Origin: Candidatus Fermentibacterota bacterium
GTDB taxonomy: Bacteria > Fermentibacterota > Fermentibacteria > Fermentibacterales > JCC-6
Reading direction: 5' to 3'
DNA: 12,646 nucleotides
Assembly (NCBI GenBank): GCA_030607835.1
Contig: JAUWJE010000026.1
Coordinates: 1-12,646, forward strand
The notes under the pieces are model-generated. The model made no database searches and was not told the DNA's origin. It saw nothing but the letters and a program-made list of their open reading frames with translations. Of this stretch, positions 1 through 8,481 are shown piece after piece. The position numbers and the translations under genes were made by a program. Each line of letters starts with the position of its first letter. The stretch's first letter is position 1.

Positions 1-2
1 TG

Positions 3-2840
3 CAGGTTTCCCAAACACATTGTATTGGCAATGCAGCAACAGTAGTTACTCACGTCTCAGTCCTCTATTCATGGGATAACGTTATTCAGATGGTTCTTGA
101 TGGAAAGCAGATAAGAGTTGTAAGTCATCTTGACGGTCAGAGGAGAGTTGACAGCACTTTCTCCCTTGGTGGAGAAGGAGTTATAGGAACCTGTTTCGAT
201 ACAACCGAGAGTTTCCAGGCAGAAAACCGCCTGAGAACAAGCAGAAAGATGAATCAGGCTTACTTTCATTCAGTGAGTACTGGATTGGTTCTATTTGATA
301 AGGATTATCGGATATTAGTAGCTAACCGTGCATTTGGACGGATGTTCGGTCTTGTTGAGAACCTTCTTGGTATTCATCTGAATGAGATCCTTCCGAGGGA
401 GAGTTTAGCCATTGTCGAGGATCAGACCAGAATTCTCTTTAACGGTTATGGAAATAAAGAGAATGAAATGGCCAGGATAATCAGATTTGTTCTTCCAGAT
501 GAAACCAGAAGAGTCATTTCACAGAATATCAAACCTATTATGGAGGAATCCGGAGATGTTTTCTATGCAGTCGGTATTTTCGAGGATGTATCCGAGAAAT
601 CGATTCTGCTTGATAAGTACAACACTTACCAGAACAGAATCAAGGAGATAAGCAGACTTGCTTCGATGTTCTCCAAAGATCAATCTGACAATATGAATGG
701 GATACCTGAAGTGCTTCGTGAATGTTTTTCTGCAGAAGCGGTTGCAGTCTATCTTTTAGATCCTCTGGGTGATATTGAGCTTGCGGGAAAAACTGCGAAA
801 TGGCCTGAAGCTGCTCCGGAGTCTTTTGCCGATCTGCGTCTTGCTTCTTTCATGCTTGATTCGCATTCCAAGTATCAGCTCAATGGAGACGAGATTGGAG
901 TTCTTAATTCCTGGTTTGGGAATTGTCTCATATTTCCGATTGAATCGGACGAAAAAAACTATGGTTACATAATTGCAGCTGACGTGGATAATACGGCTCG
1001 ATCAGAAATTTTCTCGCTTGCGAAAATATCCACTCAGATGCTTGAACTTCTAATGAGTTCCATTGATAAATCAACGGAAATTGAACAGCTGGATCTTCTG
1101 CTGAATAGACAGAGTAAACTTGCCAGCAGCATTATCACTGCCCTTGATATTCCGGTTGCTGTTTTCAGAGTCGACTGGTCTGTCATTCTCTGGAATGATC
1201 CGATGGAAGCCCTTACAGGAGTATCTTTTGATCTTGCTAAAGGTCGATCTGAATTAGCTGCAAGTGTTCTTTTTGATGATATTGGCGGAATAGCAGCGGT
1301 TCAAAGGATTGCTCGAGATGGAATGACAGAGTATCCTGAATCATGGGAAGTTACAAATCAGGACGGAACCACGACCAGGTGTGCATGGCGCCTTTCAAGG
1401 ACTGAATCAGTTGAAGGCGGAAAGCTTGAACCTGTTTTGATTGTTTCCGGAATCAAATCTGATGACATTTACAGTATACAGGCAGCGAAAAAGGCGGCGG
1501 ATATGTATACGTCCCTTAGCAGGGGAACATCCTCACTGCTTTCCGCCTCAGATAGATCGAAGGTTGTGGAAGCGGCGGCAACTGCTTTTCTTGAGATATC
1601 CGGTGCATCCAGAATTACTCTGAGCATTCGAGGCATGAAGCCGATCACTAGAACTTCGTATGATTTCAAATCAACCGCGATTGAATCTCATCGCTGGACA
1701 CTGGCTATTGAAACCGATACCGATATTATTGGAGAATGTATCTTTCAGGGAGGTAAAGAATATACTGCTCTGAATGATTTTGCTAGAAATGTCGCCAGGA
1801 CATGTGCTGAACTTGAGAAAACAGCTATCGGACGACGCTTTGCTTTCCTTGCGCAAAAGGCAGCTGGAAAATTCCTGATTACAAACAGCAGCGGTAGAAT
1901 TCTACTCTCGACCTGGATTCAGGTTACAGATGGTATTATTTCAAACAGATCAATATATGATGTATTCTCAGGCTCAGAATGGGTGTATCTTGATTCAATG
2001 ATACTGGGGATTCTCAAGATTGGCAGATTGAATATGCTTCTGAAAACCGAAAATGGGGAAGAGCTGCGGGTTGCTGCTGTTGCTCTTAACGGACTTGACG
2101 CAGAACCGATTATTATCTGGTGGCCTGTAGTTGAGTCATCTTATATTTCTCAGCTTGAATATCTTGATAGAAGTGAAGAAGCTGCTTACGCTCTTCTTGA
2201 TGTGCTTAATGATCTCTCTACTTCCATTGGCAGAGGTTTCATCCGGATAAAGGAAGTTCTGAATCCAGGTCACCCTGTTGCTGCTGTTCTTAATACAGCC
2301 AGATATGCTTTTGAGGGGTTGACTAAAGATTACCTGTATCTCCGGTTGCTTCAGACCGCGTGGAATTGTGTACCTGAACAGATAGATCCTGAATCGTACC
2401 TGGATGGAATCAAATCAGCCTTTCTGGAGAACGGATTGCTGCCTCCGAACATATCCATATCTGGTGAACTGTATGATATCTGCGGTAATAGAGATCTCCT
2501 CCAGGAAGTGACAGCACAGCTGTGCTATGTTGTCTGCACGAGCGGTAATCCGGTTTTTAATGTATCACTTGTCAACAGGAGAGAAATCAAGGAACCGCTT
2601 GATCTCAATAAAGGGACTGAGCAATTCATCAGGATAGTTCTGCGGTGTTCGGATGGAAGAGTGCTTTCAGGAATATCTGATGATTTCCCTGACATCAGCA
2701 CCCCATTTGATTTCAGCAGCGGATTGAACGCAGCCTCTGAGGTATTTCTTCTTTCCCTGATACTCAGACTCAGCGGAGGAACACTCATACTTGATGATGA
2801 TACCACATCACTTACTATTCTGTTACCCTGCATGAAATAG
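3..2840 (+). CDS. Multi-PAS/GAF sensor protein with a degenerate histidine-kinase C-terminus (5'-partial)
   Basis: The frame is open from base 3 with no stop before the Met codon at 90, and the upstream residues continue the domain, so the gene begins outside the window and 90 is not its start. Counting from the Met at 90, I read the end of one PAS domain (to about 45, closing FDTTE and AEN), a second PAS (about 53-175), a GAF-like domain (about 185-325), a third PAS (about 340-455), a second GAF-like domain (about 475-580) and a poorer PAS-like segment (about 583-685). Residues 693-916 follow the layout of a HisKA plus HATPase module, ending in the usual SGG...LLP strand. The helix that should hold the phospho-accepting His (about 697-715) has none, and neither an N-box Asn nor a DxGxG is visible. 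I infer a signalling protein or regulatory pseudo-kinase, with ligand and partner unknown. No membrane segment is visible. The stop TAG lies 89 bases before leuS on the same strand. Confidence 0.85.
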   Translation, partial: QVSQTHCIGNAATVVTHVSVLYSWDNVIQMVLDGKQIRVVSHLDGQRRVDSTFSLGGEGVIGTCFDTTESFQAENRLRTSRKMNQAYFHSVSTGLVLFDKDYRILVANRAFGRMFGLVENLLGIHLNEILPRESLAIVEDQTRILFNGYGNKENEMARIIRFVLPDETRRVISQNIKPIMEESGDVFYAVGIFEDVSEKSILLDKYNTYQNRIKEISRLASMFSKDQSDNMNGIPEVLRECFSAEAVAVYLLDPLGDIELAGKTAKWPEAAPESFADLRLASFMLDSHSKYQLNGDEIGVLNSWFGNCLIFPIESDEKNYGYIIAADVDNTARSEIFSLAKISTQMLELLMSSIDKSTEIEQLDLLLNRQSKLASSIITALDIPVAVFRVDWSVILWNDPMEALTGVSFDLAKGRSELAASVLFDDIGGIAAVQRIARDGMTEYPESWEVTNQDGTTTRCAWRLSRTESVEGGKLEPVLIVSGIKSDDIYSIQAAKKAADMYTSLSRGTSSLLSASDRSKVVEAAATAFLEISGASRITLSIRGMKPITRTSYDFKSTAIESHRWTLAIETDTDIIGECIFQGGKEYTALNDFARNVARTCAELEKTAIGRRFAFLAQKAAGKFLITNSSGRILLSTWIQVTDGIISNRSIYDVFSGSEWVYLDSMILGILKIGRLNMLLKTENGEELRVAAVALNGLDAEPIIIWWPVVESSYISQLEYLDRSEEAAYALLDVLNDLSTSIGRGFIRIKEVLNPGHPVAAVLNTARYAFEGLTKDYLYLRLLQTAWNCVPEQIDPESYLDGIKSAFLENGLLPPNISISGELYDICGNRDLLQEVTAQLCYVVCTSGNPVFNVSLVNRREIKEPLDLNKGTEQFIRIVLRCSDGRVLSGISDDFPDISTPFDFSSGLNAASEVFLLSLILRLSGGTLILDDDTTSLTILLPCMK

Positions 2841-2845
2841 AGTTT

Positions 2846-2880
2846 CAGTATATACTTTACTGTTGAAGCGTTTATCTTCA
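2846..2880 (+). promoter_or_regulatory. Two small inverted repeats in the sensor-leuS gap
   Basis: CAGTA (2846-2850) pairs with TACTG (2858-2862) around 7 bases, and TGAAG (2864-2868) pairs with CTTCA (2876-2880) around another 7 bases. A 10-base palindrome, AGTATATACT, lies at 2847-2856. The stems are only 5 bp and no T-tract follows, so this is not a good terminator. They may be a weak leader structure, an operator, or chance. No convincing -35/-10 pair for leuS was found in this 89-base gap. Confidence 0.2.
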
Positions 2881-2917
2881 TACTAGCGGTTCGTTAATAA
2901 GCAACTGTTACATTCAT

Positions 2918-2922
2918 GGAGG
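2918..2922 (+). promoter_or_regulatory. Ribosome binding site GGAGG that decides the leuS start
   Basis: GGAGG ends one base before a TTG at 2924 but seven bases before an in-frame TTG at 2930. Normal spacing favours 2930, giving a protein that begins MDPYDF rather than MNLDPYDF. Confidence 0.7.
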
Positions 2923-2929
2923 ATTGAAT

Positions 2930-5389
2930 TTGGATCCCTACGATTTCAGAGAACTTGAGAATAAGTGGAAACCTGTCTGGGAAAAGATGAGTCTCTACAA
3001 AACCGGAACTGATCCCGATAAAGAGCCATTTTACTGCCTTGACTATTTTCCTTATCCATCCGGTGCGGGGCTGTCTGTTGGTCACTGCAAGAATTACATC
3101 CCTACAGACGTTATCTGCCGCAAGAAACGCATGGACGGATTCAATGTCCTTCATCCGATGGGGTGGGACGCTTTTGGACAACCCGCGGAGGAGTACGCAA
3201 TTAAAACTGGTACACCCCCCGCGGAAGTGACCAGGATAAACTCCGACACATACCGCAGACAGATGAAGCTCATTGAAGCGAGTTACGACTGGAATCATGA
3301 AATCAACTCCAGTGATCCGGGCTACTACATGTGGACACAGTATTTTTTCAATCTTCTCTTCGACAGGGGTCTTGCGTATGAGGCGGAAAGCGACCAGATG
3401 TGGTGTCCGAACTGCAGGATAGTCCTCTCAAACGAAGAAGCTGCCGGTGGTATCTGCTGGCGTTGTGATGGAGAGGTAACCAGGAAAAAGCTGAAACAAT
3501 GGTTCTTCAGGATCACAGAGTACGCTGACAGACTCCTCGAAGACCTCGATGATCTTGACTGGCCGGAGGGCATCAAGGCCATGCAGAAAAACTGGATCGG
3601 GAGATCAGAAGGTGCTTCTATCATCTTCGAGGTCCGGAATCCCGCATCGAGCGAAATCACAGAACTTCCCGTATACACAACCAGGCTCGATACAATCTTC
3701 GGGGCTACTTTCTGTGTTTTAGCTCCTGAACATCCGGATGCGGAGAAGATGACCACTCCGGAAAAACATGATGAGGTAATGGCTTACATCAGTAAAGCCA
3801 TGTTAAAAAGCGATATCGAGAGGAGAGCGGACGCGGATAAGGAGAAGACAGGAGTCTTTACAGGCTGCTTCGCGATCAATCCCTACAATGGAGAGGAAAT
3901 ACCTTTCTACATCGCGGATTATGTACTTGCAGGATACGGGACAGCGGCAATCATGGCCGTACCGGCGCACGATGAGAGGGATCATGCGTTTGCCACGAAA
4001 TTCGGTATACCCATCATTGAAGTTATTGCGCCCGGTGGAAAACCTCAGGGTGTTATTGCGGAAGCTACAGTCGCTGACGGACAGCTTCTCAACAGCGGAG
4101 AATTCTCCGGACTTGATTCAGAGGAAGCTAGAATCAGAATGGCGGCATACGCAGCCTCAAAGGGTTTTGGAAAAACTGATATCCGCTACAGAATACGAGA
4201 CTGGCTCATATCAAGACAGCGATACTGGGGAGCTCCCATTCCAATCATCCACTGTGATACCTGTGGAGCCGTACCGGACAGAGACCTCCCTGTAGAGCTT
4301 CCTGCAATGGATAATTTCGAACCTGATGATTCAGGTCGATCACCCCTTGCCAGAGTTGAGGAATGGGTGAAAACGGTTTGTCCCGTGTGTGGAGATCCTG
4401 CTAAAAGAGACACTGATACAATGGCAGGATTCGTCTGCTCCTCATGGTACTTCCTCAGGTTTGCCTCTCCCTTTGAAACCGAAAGACCATTTGACCCTGA
4501 AGCCGTGAAGTACTGGCTGCCTGTAGATCTTTATGTAGGCGGCGCGGAACATGCTGTCATGCATCTCATCTACGCCAGATTCTGGACCAAGGTCATGTAT
4601 GACGAAGGCATGCTTGATTTCACGGAACCTTTCATGATCCTCAAGAATCAGGGAATGATACTTGGAGCTGATGGACAGAAGATGTCCAAGTCCAAGGGAA
4701 ATATTGTTACACCGGATGAGATGGTCGAAAAATTCGGGGCTGACGCTCTGAGACTCTACATACTTTTCATGGGACCTTTCGAGGCTGAACTCGGATGGTG
4801 CGAAGATGGTATCGCTGGTACTTACAGGTTTCTCAAGCGGTTATGGTCCGTGGTCAATGAAACTGCAGATCCGGAGAAAAAGCCGGCTGACGAAGATTTT
4901 ACCGCTGAACTCCGTTACCAGCTAGCTAAAACACTGAAGAAGGTTTCAGAGGATATCGACAGTTTCAATTTCAATACGGGTGTCGCGGCCCTGATGGAGT
5001 TTCTTAACTTCTTATCCGCCAACAGAGATAAGGCCGGAGCAGCGAGAGACCTCTGGAGGAAAGCCATCCGTGAACTAATTGTAATCATGTCTCCGATGAC
5101 ACCGTTCATATGCGAAGAACTCTGGCATAGAATGAAGTTTCCGGGTGAGACTGTTATTACTCAGGAATGGCCCACATGGAACGAGGATGACCTGATTCTT
5201 GACACTATCGAGATGGTTGTTCAGGTGAAAGGAAAAATCCGCGCCAGGATTACCCTCCCCGCTGGAGCCTCAAAGGAAGAGATAGAAAGAGAAGCACTTT
5301 CCGATGAGAAGATCAGGGTGATTTTAGGCGGTTCTGAACCACGAAGGATAATAGTCGTTCCAGGCAAGCTGATAAACATCATCCCTTAA
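2930..5389 (+). CDS. leuS: Leucyl-tRNA synthetase
   Basis: Class I leucyl-tRNA synthetase, which charges tRNA-Leu with leucine in the cytoplasm. It is 819 aa from the TTG at 2930, a normal length for the bacterial enzyme. Numbered from that start, the catalytic core has FPYPSGAG then SVGH at 49-52 where HIGH/HVGH is usual, the downstream WDAFGQPAEEYAIKTG block, and an intact KMSKS at 584-588. The CP1 editing domain is present, with TTRLD at 250-254 and AVPAHDERD, whose first Asp (348) is the conserved editing residue. Paired CxxC motifs at 159/162 and 176/179, and at 442/445 and 484/487, suggest zinc-binding insertions. The C-terminal part contains the helical anticodon-binding domain (PMTPFICEELW). 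The oddities are the first His of HIGH replaced by Ser and a TTG start. An OsmC-family gene follows after 19 bases. Identification is secure; the start is less so. Confidence 0.97.
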   Translation: MDPYDFRELENKWKPVWEKMSLYKTGTDPDKEPFYCLDYFPYPSGAGLSVGHCKNYIPTDVICRKKRMDGFNVLHPMGWDAFGQPAEEYAIKTGTPPAEVTRINSDTYRRQMKLIEASYDWNHEINSSDPGYYMWTQYFFNLLFDRGLAYEAESDQMWCPNCRIVLSNEEAAGGICWRCDGEVTRKKLKQWFFRITEYADRLLEDLDDLDWPEGIKAMQKNWIGRSEGASIIFEVRNPASSEITELPVYTTRLDTIFGATFCVLAPEHPDAEKMTTPEKHDEVMAYISKAMLKSDIERRADADKEKTGVFTGCFAINPYNGEEIPFYIADYVLAGYGTAAIMAVPAHDERDHAFATKFGIPIIEVIAPGGKPQGVIAEATVADGQLLNSGEFSGLDSEEARIRMAAYAASKGFGKTDIRYRIRDWLISRQRYWGAPIPIIHCDTCGAVPDRDLPVELPAMDNFEPDDSGRSPLARVEEWVKTVCPVCGDPAKRDTDTMAGFVCSSWYFLRFASPFETERPFDPEAVKYWLPVDLYVGGAEHAVMHLIYARFWTKVMYDEGMLDFTEPFMILKNQGMILGADGQKMSKSKGNIVTPDEMVEKFGADALRLYILFMGPFEAELGWCEDGIAGTYRFLKRLWSVVNETADPEKKPADEDFTAELRYQLAKTLKKVSEDIDSFNFNTGVAALMEFLNFLSANRDKAGAARDLWRKAIRELIVIMSPMTPFICEELWHRMKFPGETVITQEWPTWNEDDLILDTIEMVVQVKGKIRARITLPAGASKEEIEREALSDEKIRVILGGSEPRRIIVVPGKLINIIP

Positions 5390-5408
5390 CTAGACGGAGG
5401 ATATCAGG

Positions 5409-5801
5409 ATGGATATGGAAATTGTATTTCCAGGCGGCAAGAGGGTGAATGCCATATATGAAGACTTTACAATTTTGACCGATCAGTCTGTTCGTGGTGG
5501 GGGAGATGGTTCAGCACCTGAGCCGTTTGATCTTTTTCTTGCATCCATGGGAACGTGCGCTGGAATCTATGTACTGTCATTCTGTCAGCACCACGATCTT
5601 CCGGCTGAGGGTATAAAATTGATCCAGATTGCAGAGCGAAATCCAGAAACCAAGATGGTTGACAGGGTGAATATCGATATCAGGATTCCTGCTGATTTTC
5701 CTCAAAAGTATCGAAAAGCTCTGATTCGCTCGGCTGAGCAGTGTGCCGTAAAGAAACAAATCGCGGCAGGGCTCCCTGAATTCAACGTAACATCTAGTTG
5801 A
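5409..5801 (+). CDS. OsmC/Ohr-family protein, putative thiol peroxidase
   Basis: A 130-aa protein of the OsmC superfamily, small cytoplasmic proteins that in characterised members reduce organic or fatty-acid hydroperoxides with a reactive Cys pair. The two family cysteines are visible: Cys50 in FLASMGTCAG and Cys112 in SAEQCAVKK, with Glu38 in the conserved APEPFDL stretch before the first. The family's full alpha/beta layout fits into this length. The start at 5409 has GGAGG at 5396-5400 with 8 bases of spacing; a Met two codons later is a less likely alternative. It sits 19 bases after leuS, so it is probably co-transcribed. It looks more like the general OsmC/YhfA-like group than true Ohr, so the substrate is not assigned. 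It ends in TGA, and the strong hairpin downstream lies between it and the convergent peptidase gene. Confidence 0.9.
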   Translation: MDMEIVFPGGKRVNAIYEDFTILTDQSVRGGGDGSAPEPFDLFLASMGTCAGIYVLSFCQHHDLPAEGIKLIQIAERNPETKMVDRVNIDIRIPADFPQKYRKALIRSAEQCAVKKQIAAGLPEFNVTSS

Positions 5802-5883
5802 CTATGGGGTCGGACGCCACTTACGACACTTACAAAAAAGGTTATCTGAAATAACATCTGTGTTTCTTTACCGAACAAAAGAA

Positions 5884-5908
5884 AAAGGGCGGGAAAATCC
5901 CGCCCTTT
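5884..5908 (-). terminator. Rho-independent terminator of the C25 peptidase gene, possibly bidirectional
   Basis: A perfect 11-bp stem, AAAGGGCGGGA (5884-5894) with TCCCGCCCTTT (5898-5908), has a 3-base loop. On the minus strand it comes 21 bases after the peptidase stop and is followed by a T-rich run (TTCTTTTGTT), a good terminator. On the plus strand the tail is mixed pyrimidines (CCTCTCTGCTTTT), so termination of leuS-osmC there is possible but less certain. Confidence 0.9.
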
Positions 5909-5929
5909 CCTCTCTGCTTTTCGCAGAAT

Positions 5930-8302
5930 CTATCTGGTGACAACCATATTAGTTACACCTGTCCAGTCGGCGGTTGAAATCCTTACGTGGTATACACCTG
6001 AAGGAATAACACTGCCATTTGTGTCTCTGAGGTTCCAGACAATACTGTGCTGTCCGGCAGCCATTTCCTCCGCTGCAAGAGTAGTCACGATTCTGCCTGT
6101 TATGTCGTAGACATCAATTCTTGCTGCGCCTGTTGCCGCAAGACTGAATGGTATTGTAACACTGCTCATGGCGGGACTCGGATAAATAGCATCGAAGTTG
6201 TTGATGAATTCAGATCCGCCTTCGCTTTCTTCAACACCGACACCTGTGACATTGATGGATCCCTGGTAGGACACATAGTCCCTTGCCCATGCAACAACAG
6301 ACATCGTCCCTGTAGTTGAGGGGGAAACGAGGATTGTTACATTTCCACTGCCGTCGGTAGTACCTACTTCATAAACTTCACCCGACTGCCAGTCACCCTT
6401 TTTAAGGCATACTCTGGCGCCGATTACCGGTGAGCCTTCAGATGTAACATTAACGGTTACATTAGTGGTACCGGGAATACTGGCTGGATGTGAGGCGGAT
6501 AAATCCGACGCGTCTATGAACCACATGGGGAGTTCAGGATCTCCGAAAAGATTGTACTCCTTCACACACCAGTCAGAATAGTCGTCGTTGATCGGAAGCA
6601 TCTCGTCGCTGCCCATCAGGTGGGCTACTCCAAGAATATAGAGATCATCATTCCACATGACATCGTAGAAGTATCTGGAGAGAATCTCACTGTCACCATA
6701 ACCTGGATTGGATGGCATACCCCATCCGTATCTGGCGTTGAAAGCTCCGAATCCTCCACCATTTGGAGAAGCTAGCCATGCGTCACCCATGCATTCGTAA
6801 CCATCGAGCCAGCCTATCCAGCATGAGATCGAGTTCCAGATCGCGGGAAGTCCGCCATCTGAGATGTTGGTCTGAGCCATGAAATGACCGGTTGTATACA
6901 TTCCACCCGGCAGAGAGAAGTATGTTCGCGAACCGTGACTCCCGTGATACAGATGATGTGGACCGGCGTTGATCATGTCTCTTGTAATGCTGACGTTGTT
7001 GTTACCATCTGAATCGTAGCACTTCTCCTCTTCCCATCCGGAGGGCACCATTGGGGATATAAGCTCCGCTCCGGCTGAGGCGTAGCACCACCAAGGGGAA
7101 CCCCAGAGGAGTTCGGTGGTATACCCGATTCTCATTTCAATGGGAGCTGTCTCAAAATAGTCCTTAGTTGAAATACACTCGTAAGTGAAGACTTTGTTGT
7201 TGAAGATTGTGCATTCGTCGGTTGTGTTTACACTTGCTCTTCCAACCCAGAGGTCAGGATGGTAATCTACGTTGTCGATTCCCCTCTCGCCCCATACATG
7301 GTTGCCATTACTGTCCCACTGATCATCACCGGGAGTTGTTTCGTTGATATCAGCCCAGTACATGTCAACGCAGGGGTATTCAAGGTTACCACCTGCATAG
7401 ATCCTGACATTCTGACCTGCGATCTTGTTGTCATCACCGTAGATAAGAACGTACTCGACACCTTCATCGCGGCAGTCAGTAAGAAACGCGCGGATTTCCT
7501 GTGGAAGGTTATAGAAATCGTAGTTACTCTGGATGTATGTTGTCGTGTAGACGTTTGTTGGAACGCCCTTTGAGGTCTTCCAGTCCGCGAGTTCCTGCGC
7601 GTATGTTTCGTAATCCGGAGAGACGATAATTACATACTCGCCGTAAGTGAGGGCTTTTGAATCGATTATCGCAGCGCCTGAGTGAGCGACGTTATCCGGA
7701 TTGACAACAGTATTTCTGACGATCTCCTGAGAGCGAAGTTCACTCTGAATGCTTCTGCGGGAAACAGTTGAAGCCTCAGGGGTGTTCTCGTAAACAACAT
7801 TGATAGTTAGGCTTGTAAGAACTTCGATAGTCTTGCTCGCAGGATTCCATCTCACAGGATAGACATTAACGTAAGCTACCGGAATTCCCATAACAACGCT
7901 TGAATTGATGAATTCAACGGATGTTGCGGGAATCGATTCGGTTGATGAGTATATCTCAGGATTCGGCTGAAGAAGCTGTATTTCCTGCTCCACGGAAAGC
8001 GGAACCGGAAGTATGGAAGGTATTAAAGTGAATCCGCCATGGATGTCGGAGTATTCGGCATCGATGATCTCGATACCTGTAGCAGCACATCCTGTTGGAA
8101 GAGCTATCTTTGCAGTATAGACCGGAATACTTGGAGCACCTACCTCGCCCGTAATACGCATTCCGATACCGGTTACGATAGTATAAGGTCCTGTTTCCTC
8201 GATCTGTATCGCGGAGGCATCGATAGGTATTGTTACGGTCATTTCACCTGCAGATACAGTAAAAGCCGTCAAAAGAAGAACAACAAGAGCTAATTGCTTC
8301 AT
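5930..8302 (-). CDS. Secreted C25 (gingipain-like) cysteine peptidase with C-terminal sorting domain
   Basis: A 790-aa exported cysteine peptidase. Residues 1-18 are a signal peptide (short basic start, hydrophobic core, VSA cleavage site). About 20-200 resembles the C25 propeptide and about 220-595 the peptidase C25 domain. The family's catalytic His lies in HGSHGS (best candidate His456) and the nucleophile is Cys494 in AIWNSISCWIG. The domain closes with NLFGDPELPMW, the usual C25 ending. Residues about 598-688 form an Ig or carboxypeptidase-regulatory-like beta domain, and about 700-790 a FlgD-like/type IX secretion (Por) C-terminal domain, with YPSPAMSSVTIPFSL, VYDITGRIV and PSGVYHVRI. 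By family analogy it crosses the outer membrane and acts on or outside the cell surface. Specificity is not predictable from the sequence. The RBS GAAGGGA (8308-8314, minus strand) supports the ATG at 8302. It appears monocistronic, with its own 179-base upstream gap and the terminator after it. Confidence 0.93.
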   Translation of the reverse strand: MKQLALVVLLLTAFTVSAGEMTVTIPIDASAIQIEETGPYTIVTGIGMRITGEVGAPSIPVYTAKIALPTGCAATGIEIIDAEYSDIHGGFTLIPSILPVPLSVEQEIQLLQPNPEIYSSTESIPATSVEFINSSVVMGIPVAYVNVYPVRWNPASKTIEVLTSLTINVVYENTPEASTVSRRSIQSELRSQEIVRNTVVNPDNVAHSGAAIIDSKALTYGEYVIIVSPDYETYAQELADWKTSKGVPTNVYTTTYIQSNYDFYNLPQEIRAFLTDCRDEGVEYVLIYGDDNKIAGQNVRIYAGGNLEYPCVDMYWADINETTPGDDQWDSNGNHVWGERGIDNVDYHPDLWVGRASVNTTDECTIFNNKVFTYECISTKDYFETAPIEMRIGYTTELLWGSPWWCYASAGAELISPMVPSGWEEEKCYDSDGNNNVSITRDMINAGPHHLYHGSHGSRTYFSLPGGMYTTGHFMAQTNISDGGLPAIWNSISCWIGWLDGYECMGDAWLASPNGGGFGAFNARYGWGMPSNPGYGDSEILSRYFYDVMWNDDLYILGVAHLMGSDEMLPINDDYSDWCVKEYNLFGDPELPMWFIDASDLSASHPASIPGTTNVTVNVTSEGSPVIGARVCLKKGDWQSGEVYEVGTTDGSGNVTILVSPSTTGTMSVVAWARDYVSYQGSINVTGVGVEESEGGSEFINNFDAIYPSPAMSSVTIPFSLAATGAARIDVYDITGRIVTTLAAEEMAAGQHSIVWNLRDTNGSVIPSGVYHVRISTADWTGVTNMVVTR

Positions 8303-8323
8303 CTTCGTCCCTTCAAAATTTCG

Positions 8324-8345
8324 GAAATCCTGTGATTAGGATTTC
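8324..8345. repeat. Inverted repeat in the leader of the C25 peptidase gene
   Basis: GAAATCC (8324-8330) and GGATTTC (8339-8345) are perfect 7-base inverted arms around 8 bases. The repeat lies 21 bases upstream of the peptidase ATG and just upstream of its RBS on the minus strand. It could be an operator or an mRNA hairpin. A TATAAA-like sequence next to it (8349-8354, minus strand) could be a -10 element, but no matching -35 was found. Confidence 0.4.
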
Positions 8346-8436
8346 TCATTTATAAGTGGTGATGTAATATCAGTAATTAATCGCACCAGTTGACCGAAGA
8401 AAAGAACAAGTTACTTTATTTTTAACACCGTGTTTC

Positions 8437-8460
8437 CCGTTTCAGTTCCCTGAATTACGG
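8437..8460 (-). terminator. Weak stem-loop after the 203-aa gene
   Basis: CCGT-TTCAG (8437-8445) pairs with CTGAA (8450-8454) and ACGG (8457-8460) around a TTCC loop, with a two-base bulge. It begins 21 bases after the stop of the minus-strand gene ending at 8482. No T-tract follows on the minus strand, so intrinsic termination is doubtful. It may be an RNA 3'-end structure. Confidence 0.25.
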
Positions 8461-8481
8461 AAAGATCATATATGAACAATG

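Noticed and set aside
90..92. The ATG at 90 as the true start of the sensor gene
   Set aside because: The same frame is open back to base 3, and the upstream residues continue the PAS-like sequence, so the gene starts outside the window.
2916..2927. A four-codon ATG GAG GAT TGA frame overlapping the leuS start as a leader peptide
   Set aside because: It is simply the leuS RBS read as codons. There are no Leu codons and no attenuator structure to support a leader.
2525..3756. Minus-strand open frames opposite the sensor protein and leuS (118, 134 and 143 codons)
   Set aside because: They are fully explained as shadows of the conserved plus-strand genes, with no family-like motifs.
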